64,000 nt of DNA from Streptomyces sp. CNQ-509 (GTDB taxonomy: Bacteria; Actinomycetota; Actinomycetes; Streptomycetales; Streptomycetaceae), in assembly GCF_001011035.1 (NCBI RefSeq), contig NZ_CP011492.1:4349001-4413000 (forward strand), given 5' to 3'. The notes beneath the pieces are model-generated. The model was given only the letters and a program-made list of their open reading frames with translations, was not told the origin of the DNA and searched no databases. The translations under genes and the position numbers were made by a program. The first letter of the stretch is position 1. Each line of letters starts with the position of its first letter. This document shows positions 10,233 to 19,627 of the stretch, in pieces.

Positions 10233-10751
10233 ATGTCTCATGTCTTCGAACGCCCTCCCCTCCTCGCCGACGAACACACCTCGCTCACCGGCTGGCTCGA
10301 ACTCCAGCGCAGAATCCTGCGCTGGAAGTGCGAAGGACTGAGCGAGGCGGACGCGCACCGCTCCGTCGTCCCGACGTCGCCGCTCATGACCATGGCGGGG
10401 CTCCTCGTCCATATGCGCTGGACCGAGCACGCCTGGCTCGACGTCATCTTCCTCGGCGGGGACAGCTCGCGGAACCCGGCCTTCGACGAGTCCGCGGGGG
10501 AGGACGCGGACTGGTCCACCGCCGGCGTCACCCTCGCGCAGGCCGTCGCGGACTACGAGGCCCAGTGCGCGCGTAGCGACGAGATCATCGCCGCGGCCTC
10601 CCTGGACGACGTCGCCCGCCACCCCGGCTTCCCCCGGAAGCGCGCCAACCTCCGCTGGATCCTCACCCACCTCATCGAGGAGACCGGACGGCACGCGGGC
10701 CACGCGGACATCGTCCGCGAACTCGTCGACGGCACCAAGGGCTACTACTGA
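10233..10751 (+). CDS. DinB/DUF664-family protein
   Basis: The protein has 172 residues with the DinB-like four-helix bundle layout: SLTGWLELQRRILRWKCEGLSEADAHR, then PLMTMAGLLVHMRWTEHAWLD near residue 55, and LRWILTHLIEETGRHAGHADIVRE near the C terminus. The histidines in those segments (LVHM, HLIEETGRHAGH) are the usual metal ligands of DUF664 proteins, some of which are mycothiol-dependent transferases. It stands alone. No specific reaction is claimed. Confidence 0.9.
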   Translation: MSHVFERPPLLADEHTSLTGWLELQRRILRWKCEGLSEADAHRSVVPTSPLMTMAGLLVHMRWTEHAWLDVIFLGGDSSRNPAFDESAGEDADWSTAGVTLAQAVADYEAQCARSDEIIAAASLDDVARHPGFPRKRANLRWILTHLIEETGRHAGHADIVRELVDGTKGYY

Positions 10752-10772
10752 CGACAGGCCGGAGGGAGCGGC

Positions 10773-11304
10773 ATGGCGGCGTCACGGGCGCGCCTGACCC
10801 GGGACGGTCTGCGGGTGCGGATCGTCGTACAGAAGGTGCGGGTGGCGGGGACGGAGTACCGCGTGGTCCGGCCGGCCGAGCCGCTTATCCCGCGTGAAGG
10901 CGGAGGAGTTCTCCAAGGGCCGCATCGACCCCTACGGCGGGCGGGGCTTCTCGGAGGGCGTCCCCTCCATCTGCCTCACGCCGGAGCCGGGCGCGTTCGC
11001 CCGCCGTACCGAAGAGATCACCGTCTCCTGGAAGATCGAGGAGGACGACGAGGACCCGGCCGGCGCCGACACCGACGAGCCCGAGGGGACGTCCGCGTTC
11101 TTCACGCTCGAAGTCAGCGATCCCCGCTATCTGGAGCACTTCGCCAAGAACGCGTTCTTCCAGACCGCCTTCACCGGCCATCTCCCGGGCGCGTGGCCCC
11201 GCCCCGCCCGAGGTACGGGCCCGCGCCTTCGTCCCCGGCCGACCCGGGGGCGAGGGCGCGGTGTCCGTCCGTCGGTGATCAGGTCTCGCGGTAGGCGACC
11301 TTGA
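10773..11304 (+). pseudogene. small unknown protein gene with apparent frameshift
   Basis: Two plus-strand frames look like parts of one protein: MAASRARLTRDGLRVRIVVQ...PLIPR from 10773, then KAEEFSKGRIDPYGGRGFSEG from 10894. The second continues through acidic IEEDDEDPAGADTDEPEG to FFTLEVSDPRYLEHFAKNAFF. The switch is at about 10890. The tail after about 11180 overlaps the 3' end of the convergent ispH fusion and looks non-coding. The 10894 GTG could instead start a separate short gene. No family is recognised. Confidence 0.45.
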
Positions 11305-13288
11305 CGGCCATCTCCTTCAGCCGCTCCCGCCAGCCCGGTGCCAGCGGGGCGTCCTCCAGGGCCTTGTGGGCCGTCGACACCAGGTCCTCGATGCGCTGTT
11401 CCACTTCCTCCCGCATCCCCGACGCCCGCAGCGCCTCGTGCAGGCGGTCCGCGTCCCAGTCGCCGCCGTCCGCGACCAGGCGCGCCACCTCCGCGTCCTT
11501 CGTCGCCGCGAGCGCGAGCAGCAGGTTCATCTTGTGCTGGCGGATGTCGAGGCCCGCCGGCTTGCCCGTCACCTCCGGGTCGCCGAAGGCGTCGAGGAGG
11601 TCGTCGCGGAGCTGGAACGCCTCGCCCGCCGCCACGCCGTACGCCTCGAAGGCGTCGTCCAGGTCGTCGCGGCCGGCGATGACCGCGCCCAGGGCCAGGG
11701 GCCGGTGGATCGTGTACTGGCCCGACTTGCAGACGGCGACGTAGCGTGCCAGCGCCGGGTCCGGGACGAGTTCGGCGGCCAGGGACATGTCGAGCTGCTG
11801 GCCGAAGATCATCTCGGTGCCGAGGTGGTTCCACACCCGGCGCGCCGGGCCCGACAGCGCCTCCACGGCCGTGTGGGCGTAGCCGTACGCCAGGTCGCCC
11901 GCGATGATCGCCGCGCCGTCGCCGTAGCGGCGGGGCTCGCCCGCCCAGCCCTGGTCGGCGTGGACGGCGGCGTGCCTCATGTGGACCGTGGGCCGGCCGC
12001 GGCGGGTCGGGGCGTTGTCCATGACGTCGTCGTGGATCAGGGCGAAGGCGTGCAGCAGCTCCAGCGCGGCGCCCGCCGAGACGACCGCGTCCTCTGCCTG
12101 CGAGCCGTCGAGCACGCCGCCGGCGGCGAGATAGCCGCTGATGCAGAACGTCGGCCGCAGCCGCTTGCCGCCCGCCGCGACCAGGTGGGCGATCGCGTCG
12201 ATCGGCCGCGTCATCCGGGCGTCGACGTCGTCCCAGGTCTTGCGCTCCGCCGCCAGCAGGTCCTCGATCCGGGCGGAGACCCGGGTGAGGAGCTGTCCTG
12301 TGGCCGCGCCCGGGTCCGCGGCGGGCTCCGCCCCGTCCTTCTCGCCCGTCGTGCGCGTCAGGCCCGCAGGCGGCCGGAACACCACGTTCTCCTTCGCGGT
12401 CACGACCGCATCGACCTCCCCGTAGCCCAGTTCCGCGAGCCGTGCCACCACCTGTTCGACCAGCACCTCCGGCACGCTGGCGCCCGAGCTGACGCCGACC
12501 GTCTCCGCGCCCTCCAGCCAGGCCGGGTCGAGCGAGTCGACGGACGGGAGCAGCCGCGCCGGGGTGCCGGCGGTCTCGGCGACCTCGACCATCCGTACGC
12601 TGTTGCTGGAGTTCTCCGAGCCGACGACCAGCACGAAGTCGCTCTCGGCCGCGATGGCCTTGACGGCGTTCTGCCGGTTCTGGCTCGCGTAGCAGATGTC
12701 CTCGCTGCCCGCGCCCACGATCCCGGGGAAGCGCTCCCGCAGGATGTCGACGATCTCCGAGGTGTCGTCCACCGAGAGGGTCGTCTGGGTGAGGAACGCC
12801 GACCGCGTGCCCTCGGGCAGCTCGATCCGCCGCGCCTCTTCGGCGTCCTCCACGATGAGCGTACGGTCCGGCGCCTCGCCGTACGTGCCCTCGATCTCCT
12901 CGTGGTCCGCATGGCCGATCAGCAGCAGGGTCCGCTCGTCCCGCGCGAACCGCCGCGCCTCCTGGTGCACTTTCGACACCAGCGGGCAGGTCGCGTCGAT
13001 CACGTTCAACTGCCGGTCCGCGGCGTTGCTGCGCACCTGCGGGGAGACGCCGTGCGCGGAGAAGATGCAGACCGCGCCCTCCGGCACCTCGTTCTCGGAG
13101 TCGACGAAGATCGCGCCGCGCTCCTCGAGTTCACGTACCACATGCTCGTTGTGCACGATCTGTTTGCGCACGTACACCGGTGCGCCGTGAATGTCCAGCG
13201 CACGCTCCACGATCTCGATTGCCCTGTCGACACCGGCGCAGAAGCCTCGGGGCTCGGCCAGGAGGACCCTGCCTCGGGGAGTTGGCAT
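11279..13288 (-). CDS. fusion of IspH (HMBDP reductase) and a trans-prenyl diphosphate synthase
   Basis: One open frame of 669 residues joins two isoprenoid enzymes. Residues 1 to about 325 are IspH, which reduces HMBPP to IPP and DMAPP. The three [4Fe-4S] cysteines lie in GFCAGVDRA, DATCPLVSKVH and ICYASQNRQ, and VGSENSSNS is present. A linker of about 25 residues (EKDGAEPAADPGAATG) follows. Then comes an IspA/GGPPS-type synthase with GGKRLRP, the first aspartate motif in ALIHDDVMD and the second in FQLRDDLLD. MPTPRGR at 13288 was chosen because GAGAGG lies just upstream; an in-frame ATG at 13315 is possible. It is divergent from an NphB-like prenyltransferase, so the pair may supply a prenyl donor for it (inference). 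Confidence 0.93.
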   Translation of the reverse strand: MPTPRGRVLLAEPRGFCAGVDRAIEIVERALDIHGAPVYVRKQIVHNEHVVRELEERGAIFVDSENEVPEGAVCIFSAHGVSPQVRSNAADRQLNVIDATCPLVSKVHQEARRFARDERTLLLIGHADHEEIEGTYGEAPDRTLIVEDAEEARRIELPEGTRSAFLTQTTLSVDDTSEIVDILRERFPGIVGAGSEDICYASQNRQNAVKAIAAESDFVLVVGSENSSNSVRMVEVAETAGTPARLLPSVDSLDPAWLEGAETVGVSSGASVPEVLVEQVVARLAELGYGEVDAVVTAKENVVFRPPAGLTRTTGEKDGAEPAADPGAATGQLLTRVSARIEDLLAAERKTWDDVDARMTRPIDAIAHLVAAGGKRLRPTFCISGYLAAGGVLDGSQAEDAVVSAGAALELLHAFALIHDDVMDNAPTRRGRPTVHMRHAAVHADQGWAGEPRRYGDGAAIIAGDLAYGYAHTAVEALSGPARRVWNHLGTEMIFGQQLDMSLAAELVPDPALARYVAVCKSGQYTIHRPLALGAVIAGRDDLDDAFEAYGVAAGEAFQLRDDLLDAFGDPEVTGKPAGLDIRQHKMNLLLALAATKDAEVARLVADGGDWDADRLHEALRASGMREEVEQRIEDLVSTAHKALEDAPLAPGWRERLKEMAVKVAYRET

Positions 13289-13685
13289 GTTCGCCTCTCG
13301 GTATTCTTCGTACATCTTCGAGGTCGACGCGGATGGGTCCCGTCCGTCGCCGGGAAATCCCCGTTCCGGCCATGGTGCCGTCAGCATCTGGTAGCTGCCT
13401 TGTGCGGCACTGGGGGCTGAGTTGGTGCCGACTTGGGCCTGCCGGACACCGCGGGTCCCGGTGCATAGTGCCGGCTACCGCCGCCGCCCGTGGCCGGCGC
13501 CAAGTGGACGCCAAGCGGATTCACAGTCCGGGCCCGTAGGCTCGGCGAAAATCGGGGGAGTGGAGCAGCAGGCGGCGGCCACGGTCTGGGGACACCCCCC
13601 GATGAATGCCGATGTGCCGACCTGGCTCCACCCAGTCCGACCAGGCCCCCCACGTAGTCACTCGTGATTGAAAGCGGAGGATTCC

Positions 13686-14600
13686 ATGTCCGGGGCTAAC
13701 GACGTCGAACGTGTCTATTCCGCCATGGAGGAAGCGGCCGGGCTCCTGGGTGTGCCCGTCGCACGGGAAAAGGTCCGGCCGGTCCTGACCGCGTACCAGG
13801 ACGCGCTGGCGGACGCCGTCGTCGTCTTCTCGATGGCGGGCGGCCGCCGGGCGACGGAACTCGACTTCAGCATCTCGGTACCCACGGACCACGGCGACCC
13901 GTTCACCACGGCGCTGCAGCGCGGCCTTACCGAGAAGACCGGCCACCCCGTCGACAATCTCCTCGCGGAACTGCGCGAGGGATTTCCGCTCGGCATGTAC
14001 GCCATCGACGGAATGGTCAGTACCGGATTCAAGAAGACGTACGCCTCCTTCCCGACCAACGAGCCGCAGCCGCTGGACGATCTGCTCGACGTGCCGTCGA
14101 TGCCGGCCAGTGCGCGGGCGAACGCGAAGCTCTTCGCGAATTACGGGCTCGACAAGGTTCAGATGGTTTCCGTGGATTACCCGAAGCGGCAGGTGAACCT
14201 CTACTTCAGCGAGTTGAACACCGATTACCTGCAACCGGCGCAGGTGAAGGCGCTGGCCGCGGAGATGGGCCTGATCGAGCCGAGCGAGCTGGGGCTGGAG
14301 TTCGCCAAGGGATCGTTCGCGGTGTACCCGACGCTGAGCTACGACACCGACGCCAGCGACCGCCTCTGCCTGGCCGTCATCAGCTCCGACCCCACCCTGG
14401 CGCCGACGACGTCGGAGCCGGAGGTCACGCAGTTCTCGACGTACGCGAACAACGCCCCCTACGCGTACGCGGGCGAGAACCGCACCCTCGTCTACGGGCT
14501 CACGTTGACGCCCAAGGAGGAGTACTACAAGCTCGGTTCTTACTACCAGATCACGGACTATCAGCGGAAGCTGGTCAAGGCGTTCGAGGCCCTGGACTGA
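13686..14600 (+). CDS. ABBA-fold aromatic prenyltransferase, NphB/CloQ-like
   Basis: The protein has 304 residues from an ATG preceded by GCGGAGGA. It closely follows the NphB pattern I remember: DVERVYSAMEEAAGLLGVP, VVFSMAGGR, ELDFSISVPTDHGDP, FGMYAIDG-like FPLGMYAIDGMV, GFKKTYASFPT, YGLDKVQMVSVDYPKRQVNLYF, YAYAGENRTLVYGLTL and KEEYYKLGSYY. The Lys, Arg and Tyr residues lining the diphosphate pocket in NphB are all in these segments. Such soluble, Asp-motif-free enzymes attach geranyl or dimethylallyl groups to aromatic acceptors such as polyketides. No polyketide or phenazine core genes are visible nearby, so the acceptor is unknown. Confidence 0.93.
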   Translation: MSGANDVERVYSAMEEAAGLLGVPVAREKVRPVLTAYQDALADAVVVFSMAGGRRATELDFSISVPTDHGDPFTTALQRGLTEKTGHPVDNLLAELREGFPLGMYAIDGMVSTGFKKTYASFPTNEPQPLDDLLDVPSMPASARANAKLFANYGLDKVQMVSVDYPKRQVNLYFSELNTDYLQPAQVKALAAEMGLIEPSELGLEFAKGSFAVYPTLSYDTDASDRLCLAVISSDPTLAPTTSEPEVTQFSTYANNAPYAYAGENRTLVYGLTLTPKEEYYKLGSYYQITDYQRKLVKAFEALD

Positions 14601-14715
14601 GACACTCCGGTAACCGGGCGGCGGCGACCCGCCGCCGCTCGCGCATGCTCCCCGCCGCCCCGGGTTGCCCGTGGGCGGCGGGGTGTTCGGGTTCTGCCCC
14701 CCACCGAGGAGAGAG

Positions 14716-15099
14716 ATGACCAAGAAGCTCCACGCCGCCCTCGTCACCGCCGCGGCCGCCGCTGCCCTGCTGGCCGCCCCGGGCGCGTCCGCCCAGGCGG
14801 TGGCCGACGGCTACGACCGCTGTCCGGCCGACCACTACTGCCTCTTCTCCGGCCTGGACGGCACCGGCGACATCGTGGCACTCCAGGACGACACCCCGAA
14901 CCTCGCCGCGGTCGGCATGGACGACCGCGCCAAGTCGGACTGGAACCGGACGGGGTACTGGATCAACCTGTGGTCCGACGCCGACTACACCGGCTGCATG
15001 GCGGTCACCAGCCCGGGCGGCAAGGGCAATTTCTTCTCCTCGTTCCGGGACTTCTTCAGCTCGGTCGAGATCGACGAGCCCAACGGCATGTCCTGCTGA
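14716..15099 (+). CDS. secreted peptidase-inhibitor family I36-like protein
   Basis: The protein has 127 residues from the ATG at 14716, after GAGGAGAGAG. It has a Sec signal peptide (KKLHAALVTAAAAAALLAAPGASAQA, cleavage near residue 27). The mature part has CPADHYCLFSGLDGTG, W..TGYWINLWSDADYTGCMAVTSPGG and a C-terminal cysteine (GMSC). The four cysteines and aromatic pattern match the I36/SMI-like fold common in Streptomyces secretomes. Inhibitor activity is not certain. It is a stand-alone gene, convergent with the LacI-type regulator gene. Confidence 0.85.
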   Translation: MTKKLHAALVTAAAAAALLAAPGASAQAVADGYDRCPADHYCLFSGLDGTGDIVALQDDTPNLAAVGMDDRAKSDWNRTGYWINLWSDADYTGCMAVTSPGGKGNFFSSFRDFFSSVEIDEPNGMSC

Positions 15100-15172
15100 C
15101 GACGCCGGTACGCGCCGCACGCGCGCTACGCCCCGCGCCGGGAACCCGCCCGGCGCGGTGGTGCGCGCCGGT

Positions 15173-16207
15173 TCACTCCGGCCCGTAGCGGATGACGTGT
15201 GTCGGCAGGACGGTGCGCCGCGGCGGCCAGGAGGCGGTGGGGCCGCCGTTGATGCGGTCGATGAGGAGCCGTGCGGCCTGCCGGCCCATCTCGTCCGCGT
15301 CGTACGACACGATGGTCAGCGGCATCCCGAGGACGTCGGCGAGGTCGAAGTCGTCGAACCCGGCGAGCACGACCGGCAGTTCGAGGGCGCGGACCGCGCG
15401 GATGGCGCCCTGGGTGAGGCGGTTGTTGGTGCAGAAGAGCGCCGTGGGCGCGGTGCCGGATCCGGGCGCGCCGCCCGGGGCCAGCAGCTCCCGCGCCGCC
15501 CGCTCCGCCGTCGCCACGTCCGTCAGCCCGCGCCGGACGAGCCCGTCGTCCGGCTCCAGACCGGCCGCCTCGTGGGCGGCGCGGTAGCCGCGGAATCGCT
15601 CGGCGCCGGTGTGGATGGCCGGCGGGTTGCCGAGGAAGCCGATCCGGCGGTGGCCCGCGGCGAGCAGCCGGGCGGTGGCGTCCCGGGCACCGCCGAAGTC
15701 GTCGACGAGGACGCAGTCCGCCTCCAAGCCGGACGGCGGCCGGGAGACCAGCACCACCGGCATGTCCCGCAGCGCCGCGGGCGTGAGATGGCTGTGGCTG
15801 CCGCCCGCCGGGACCACGATCATGCCCGCGACCTGCCGCGACGCCAGATCCTCCACCAGCCCGCGCTCGCGGTCCAGGTGTTCGCCCGTGTTGCCGAGGA
15901 GCATGCTCAGCCCGTGCTCCGAGGCGACTTCCTGGACGCCGAGCGCGAGCCGCGAGTAGAACGGGTTGGCGAGGTTGGTGACGATCAGCCCGATCATGCC
16001 GCTGCCGCCGAGACGCAGGCTGCGCGCGGTCGCGTTGAGCCGGTAGCCGAGGGCGTCGACGGCGGCCAGGACGCGGCGCCGGGTCTCCTCGCTGACCCGG
16101 GCGTCGTCCTTCAGCACCCGCGAGACCGTCATGGTACTGACCCCGGCGCGGTGGGCTACGTCACGCATCGTCGGTGCCCCGGCGTCGCCCGGTCGCTGCT
16201 GGGACAT
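15173..16207 (-). CDS. LacI-family transcriptional regulator
   Basis: The protein has 344 residues from MSQQRPG at 16207. The N-terminal HTH is complete: TMRDVAHRAGVSTMTVSRVL, followed by the hinge helix GYRLNATARSLR. The periplasmic-binding-protein-like sensor domain runs from GMIGLIVTNLANPFYSRLALG to VLPTHVIRYG, with VLAGFDDFDLADVLGMPLT typical of sugar-responsive members. The nearest plausible targets (the GH114-like gene beside it and the GH97 gene 6 kb away) are guesses. Confidence 0.92.
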   Translation of the reverse strand: MSQQRPGDAGAPTMRDVAHRAGVSTMTVSRVLKDDARVSEETRRRVLAAVDALGYRLNATARSLRLGGSGMIGLIVTNLANPFYSRLALGVQEVASEHGLSMLLGNTGEHLDRERGLVEDLASRQVAGMIVVPAGGSHSHLTPAALRDMPVVLVSRPPSGLEADCVLVDDFGGARDATARLLAAGHRRIGFLGNPPAIHTGAERFRGYRAAHEAAGLEPDDGLVRRGLTDVATAERAARELLAPGGAPGSGTAPTALFCTNNRLTQGAIRAVRALELPVVLAGFDDFDLADVLGMPLTIVSYDADEMGRQAARLLIDRINGGPTASWPPRRTVLPTHVIRYGPE

Positions 16208-16341
16208 GCCCGATTCCTCCGCCCGCTCCGCCCCGGTGTCCGCGGGCAGTCGGGGCCGCGAACCCGCCAATTCTAGGGAGGCGCCGCGGAGGTGGCGGCA
16301 GGGCCCGCCCGGGCCGTCGGCGTCCGCGCGATAGTGGCGGG

Positions 16342-17169
16342 GTGACCCGTGTACGCACCCGCCGTGCCGGCGCCGCCCTCGCCGGCGCCGCCGTCGTGGC
16401 CGCCGCCCTCCTCGTGGCCCTGGTCGTCGTCCCCCGGGACGACGGCGACGGGGCGCGGGAGCCCGTGCTGCCCCCGCCGGGCGCCGGGGTCGACTACCAG
16501 ATCGGCGGCGCGTACGACCCGCCCCCGGGCGTGGAGGTCGTGGTCCGCGACCGCGGCGACGCCCCCGCCCCCGGCGCGTACAACGTCTGCTACGTCAACG
16601 CCTTCCAGGCCCAGCCGGGGGCCGAGGACCGGTGGGACACCGACCTGCTGCTGCGCGACGCGGCCGGCGAGGTCGTCTACGACGAGGACTGGGGCGAGGC
16701 CGTCCTCGACCTGCGCACCGCGGGCAAGCGCGAGCGCATCGCGGCGAAGGTCGGCCGGTGGATCGACGGCTGCGCCGAGCGGGGCTACCAGGCCGTCGAG
16801 CCCGACAACCTGGACACGTACACCCGCTTCCCGCGCCTGCTGACGGCCGGCGACGCCCGCGCGTACGCCGCGCTCCTCGCCGACCGCGCGCACGCGCGCG
16901 GGCTGGCCGTCGCGCAGAAGAACACCGCGGAGCTGGCCCCCGACAGGGCGCGTACCGGGCTGGACTTCGCGGTCGCGGAGGAGTGCGGCGAGTACGACGA
17001 ATGCGCCGCCTACTCCGCGGCGTTCGACGACCGGGTGCTGGTCGTCGAGTACACGCCGGACGGGCTCGCGGCGGCCTGCGGCCGGTGGGCCGACCGCCTG
17101 AGCATCGTCCGCCGCGACCGCGCGGTCTCCCCCGAGGGCGCCGCGGGCTACGTCCGCGAGACCTGCTGA
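16342..17169 (+). CDS. secreted endo-alpha-1,4-polygalactosaminidase-like protein (GH114)
   Basis: The protein has 275 residues from a GTG start, with an N-terminal signal or anchor (GAALAGAAVVAAALLVALVVV). The catalytic domain starts at YQIGGAYDPP and shows NVCYVNAFQAQPG, then YDEDWGEAVLDLR, GYQAVEPDNLDTY and GLAVAQKNTAEL. It continues through FAVAEECGEYDECAAY and VLVVEYTP, the usual order in GH114/TM1410-type barrels. It likely degrades a galactosaminoglycan outside the cell. Its 3' end overlaps the convergent MFS gene by 22 bp. Confidence 0.85.
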   Translation: MTRVRTRRAGAALAGAAVVAAALLVALVVVPRDDGDGAREPVLPPPGAGVDYQIGGAYDPPPGVEVVVRDRGDAPAPGAYNVCYVNAFQAQPGAEDRWDTDLLLRDAAGEVVYDEDWGEAVLDLRTAGKRERIAAKVGRWIDGCAERGYQAVEPDNLDTYTRFPRLLTAGDARAYAALLADRAHARGLAVAQKNTAELAPDRARTGLDFAVAEECGEYDECAAYSAAFDDRVLVVEYTPDGLAAACGRWADRLSIVRRDRAVSPEGAAGYVRETC

Positions 17170-18677
17170 GCGACGGCCGCCTCCGGCTCCGCGGCGGCGT
17201 GTCCGGGCTCGCGCTCCGGCCCGGCCCCCGGCTCGCGCTCCGGGCGCGGCGTCGTCAGCAGCGACGTCAGGCACGCCGCGCCCAGCAGCACCGCCGCCCC
17301 CACCGTCAGCGCCGTCGTGTACCCGTGCACCGTGGCCGCCGCCGCCGTGGTGCCGCCCGCCGACGTGAGGTGCGCGGCGGCGGCGCTCGCGGCGAGGGTG
17401 TTGAGCAGCGCCGTGCCCAGCGCGGCGCCCAACTGCTGGGACGCGTTGTACGCCGCCGAGGCCGCGCCGATCTCGTGCGGCCGCATGTGCGCGGTGGCCA
17501 GCGCCGCCGTCGGCGGCATGACGCAGCCGAGGCCGAGGCCGGTGAGCACCAGCGCCGGTACGAGGTACGCCCCCAGCACCGCCGAGGTCTCCGCCGTCAG
17601 CCGGGTGAGGATCAGCATGCCGAGCGCCGCCGCGACCAGCCCCGGCACGATCAGCGCCGCGGGCGCGACCCGCCCGTGCAGCCGCCCGGCGATGAGCATG
17701 GAGCCGGCGAGCGCGGCGGCGGCGTTCACGATGAGCGTGAGCCCCGACTCCACGGGCGAGTAGCCGAGGACCGTCTGCGTGTAGTAGCTCATGAACAGGT
17801 AGAAGCCGAACATCGCGACGAACATCAGCGTGATCGCCGCGAACGCCCCGCCCCGTGCGCGGTGCAGCAGGACGCGCATCGGCAGCAGGGGATGCGGCGC
17901 CCGCAGCTCGACGGCGACGAACGCCGCCAGCAGCAGCACCCCGGCGCCGAGCAGCGCGAGCACCTTCGGGTCGCCCCAGCCGTGCGGTTCGGCATCGCTG
18001 AAGGCGTAGACGAGGGCGGCGAAGCCGGTGGTGCTGAGCAGCACGCCCGGCACGTCGAGCCGCCCCCCGGTGCGCAGCGGCGGGGCGTGCGGCACGAACG
18101 CGGTGCCGAGGGCGGCGAGGAGCGCGACGGGCACGTTGACGTAGAGGCACCAGCGCCAGCCCGCGTACTGCGTCAGCAGCCCGCCGGCGATCAGCCCGAC
18201 CGCCGCGCCAGCCGCGCCGACCGCGGCGAACACCCCGAAGGCGCGCCCGCGTTCACGTGGCCCGGTGTACGCCGTCGTCAGCAGCGACAGCCCCGCGGGC
18301 GCGAGGAGCGCGGCGAAGGCGCCCTGGAGCGCGCGGGCGCCGAACAGCATCCCCGGCCCGGTCGCGGCGCCGCCGAGGGCGGAGGCGGCGGCGAAGCCGA
18401 CGAGGCCGGCGGCGAACGCGCGGCGGTGGCCGAGGAGTCCGCTGACCCGGCCGCCGATCAGCAGCAGGCCGCCGAAGGCGAGCGCGTACGCGGTGACGGC
18501 CCACTGGCGGTTCGCGTCGGTCATGCCCAGCGACTGCTGGGCGGAGGGCAGGGCGATGTTCACGATCGTGCTGTCCAGCACGACGAGCAACTGGGCCGTG
18601 CTGACGGCCAGCAGGGTCCACCAGCGGCGCCGGCCCCCGGCGCGTGCGTGCGTCTCATCCGGCACGGGATCCCTCAT
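17148..18677 (-). CDS. MFS transporter, DHA2 (14-helix) drug:H+ antiporter family
   Basis: The protein has 509 residues with DHA2 signatures: LDSTIVNIALPSAQQSLG in helix 1, RQWAVTAYALAFGGLLLIGGR, the GHRRAF loop motif, and motif C-like GAAGAAVGLIAGGLLTQYAGWRWCLYVNVPV. Fourteen hydrophobic segments can be counted. It is divergent from a TetR-type regulator with a palindromic operator between them, the classic repressor-pump arrangement. Substrate unknown. Confidence 0.93.
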   Translation of the reverse strand: MRDPVPDETHARAGGRRRWWTLLAVSTAQLLVVLDSTIVNIALPSAQQSLGMTDANRQWAVTAYALAFGGLLLIGGRVSGLLGHRRAFAAGLVGFAAASALGGAATGPGMLFGARALQGAFAALLAPAGLSLLTTAYTGPRERGRAFGVFAAVGAAGAAVGLIAGGLLTQYAGWRWCLYVNVPVALLAALGTAFVPHAPPLRTGGRLDVPGVLLSTTGFAALVYAFSDAEPHGWGDPKVLALLGAGVLLLAAFVAVELRAPHPLLPMRVLLHRARGGAFAAITLMFVAMFGFYLFMSYYTQTVLGYSPVESGLTLIVNAAAALAGSMLIAGRLHGRVAPAALIVPGLVAAALGMLILTRLTAETSAVLGAYLVPALVLTGLGLGCVMPPTAALATAHMRPHEIGAASAAYNASQQLGAALGTALLNTLAASAAAAHLTSAGGTTAAAATVHGYTTALTVGAAVLLGAACLTSLLTTPRPEREPGAGPEREPGHAAAEPEAAVAQQVSRT

Positions 18678-18697
18678 TCTCTAACGACGTATGAGTT

Positions 18698-18714
18698 CCC
18701 TAACAGTGTTAGGG
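18698..18714. promoter_or_regulatory. 17-bp TetR-type operator palindrome
   Basis: CCCTAACAGTGTTAGGG is an almost perfect inverted repeat centred at 18706, between the divergent MFS and TetR genes. A second CTAAC half-site lies at 18680-18684. A TACACT box at 18731-18736 may be the -10 of the regulator promoter. Confidence 0.75.
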
Positions 18715-18744
18715 AGCACCGCACACCGTACTACACTGGGCCGG

Positions 18745-19566
18745 GTGGGCAGCGAGAGGAAGCCGCGTGACCAGCGGAAACGTGGCGCAGGAGGCGAAGC
18801 GCAGAGCATCTGGCTGCGCCCCGGGCGGACGTCGGCCAGGGGAGAGCCGCCGCTGACCCGGGCCCGGATCGGGACCGCGGCCGTCGCGCTGCTGGACGAG
18901 GACGGCATCGACCGGCTCACCATGCGCCGCCTCGCCGACCGGCTCGCGGTCGTCGCGCCCTCCCTGTACTGGCACGTCGACACCAAGGACGACGTCATCG
19001 ACCTCGCGGTGGACGCGATCTTCGGCGAGGTGGAGCCGCCGGCGGCCGGGGCGGCGGCCCCCGATACCGACTGGCGCGAGGGCGTCGCCGCCGTGCTCGG
19101 CACCTGGCGCGCCGTGCTGCTGCGCCACCCCTGGGCCGCCGCCGTCCCGGCCCGCCGCAAGCCCGGCATCGGCCCCCACTTCCTCGCCTGGATGGAGGTG
19201 TTGCAGGCCACGCTCGTACGGGCCGGCTTCACCGGCCGCGACCTCCTCGCCGCCACCTGGGCGCTGCACAACCACGTCCTCGGCTCCGCCTCCACGCAGG
19301 TGGCGCTGGACGTGACGGACGAGGAGCGGGACAGCGCGCAGGAGCGGGTGCGCGCCGCGGCCGACCGCTACCCGACGCTCGCCGCCAGCGACTACCTCCG
19401 CGACGACGACTGGAACGGCACCTTCGCCGCCGGGCTGGACTTCATCCTCGACGGCCTGGAGGCGCGGCTCGCGCGGACGGCGGCGGGCACGGCGGGGGCG
19501 CCGGGTAGCGCGGGGGCGCGGGGCGGTCCGGGCACGGGGCGCGGGGGCGTAGCGCGTTCGCGGTGA
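18745..19566 (+). CDS. TetR/AcrR-family regulator, probable repressor of the adjacent MFS pump
   Basis: The protein has 273 residues from the GTG at 18745. A basic N-terminal extension precedes the HTH: LTRARIGTAAVALLDEDGIDRLTMRRLADRL then VVAPSLYWHVDTKDDVIDLAV. The C-terminal domain has the TetR-C (tetracycline-repressor class) pattern, with DWREGVAAVLGTWRAVLLRHPWAA and WALHNHVLGSASTQ. A low-complexity Gly/Ala/Arg tail follows residue 255. Its position next to the operator and pump supports local repression relieved by a drug ligand. Confidence 0.92.
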   Translation: MGSERKPRDQRKRGAGGEAQSIWLRPGRTSARGEPPLTRARIGTAAVALLDEDGIDRLTMRRLADRLAVVAPSLYWHVDTKDDVIDLAVDAIFGEVEPPAAGAAAPDTDWREGVAAVLGTWRAVLLRHPWAAAVPARRKPGIGPHFLAWMEVLQATLVRAGFTGRDLLAATWALHNHVLGSASTQVALDVTDEERDSAQERVRAAADRYPTLAASDYLRDDDWNGTFAAGLDFILDGLEARLARTAAGTAGAPGSAGARGGPGTGRGGVARSR

Positions 19567-19627
19567 CCGGCTCTGCTGTCGGCGTAGCGATGCTGTGCCG
19601 AGGCGGGATGGGTGCTTGGGTGCGGGG

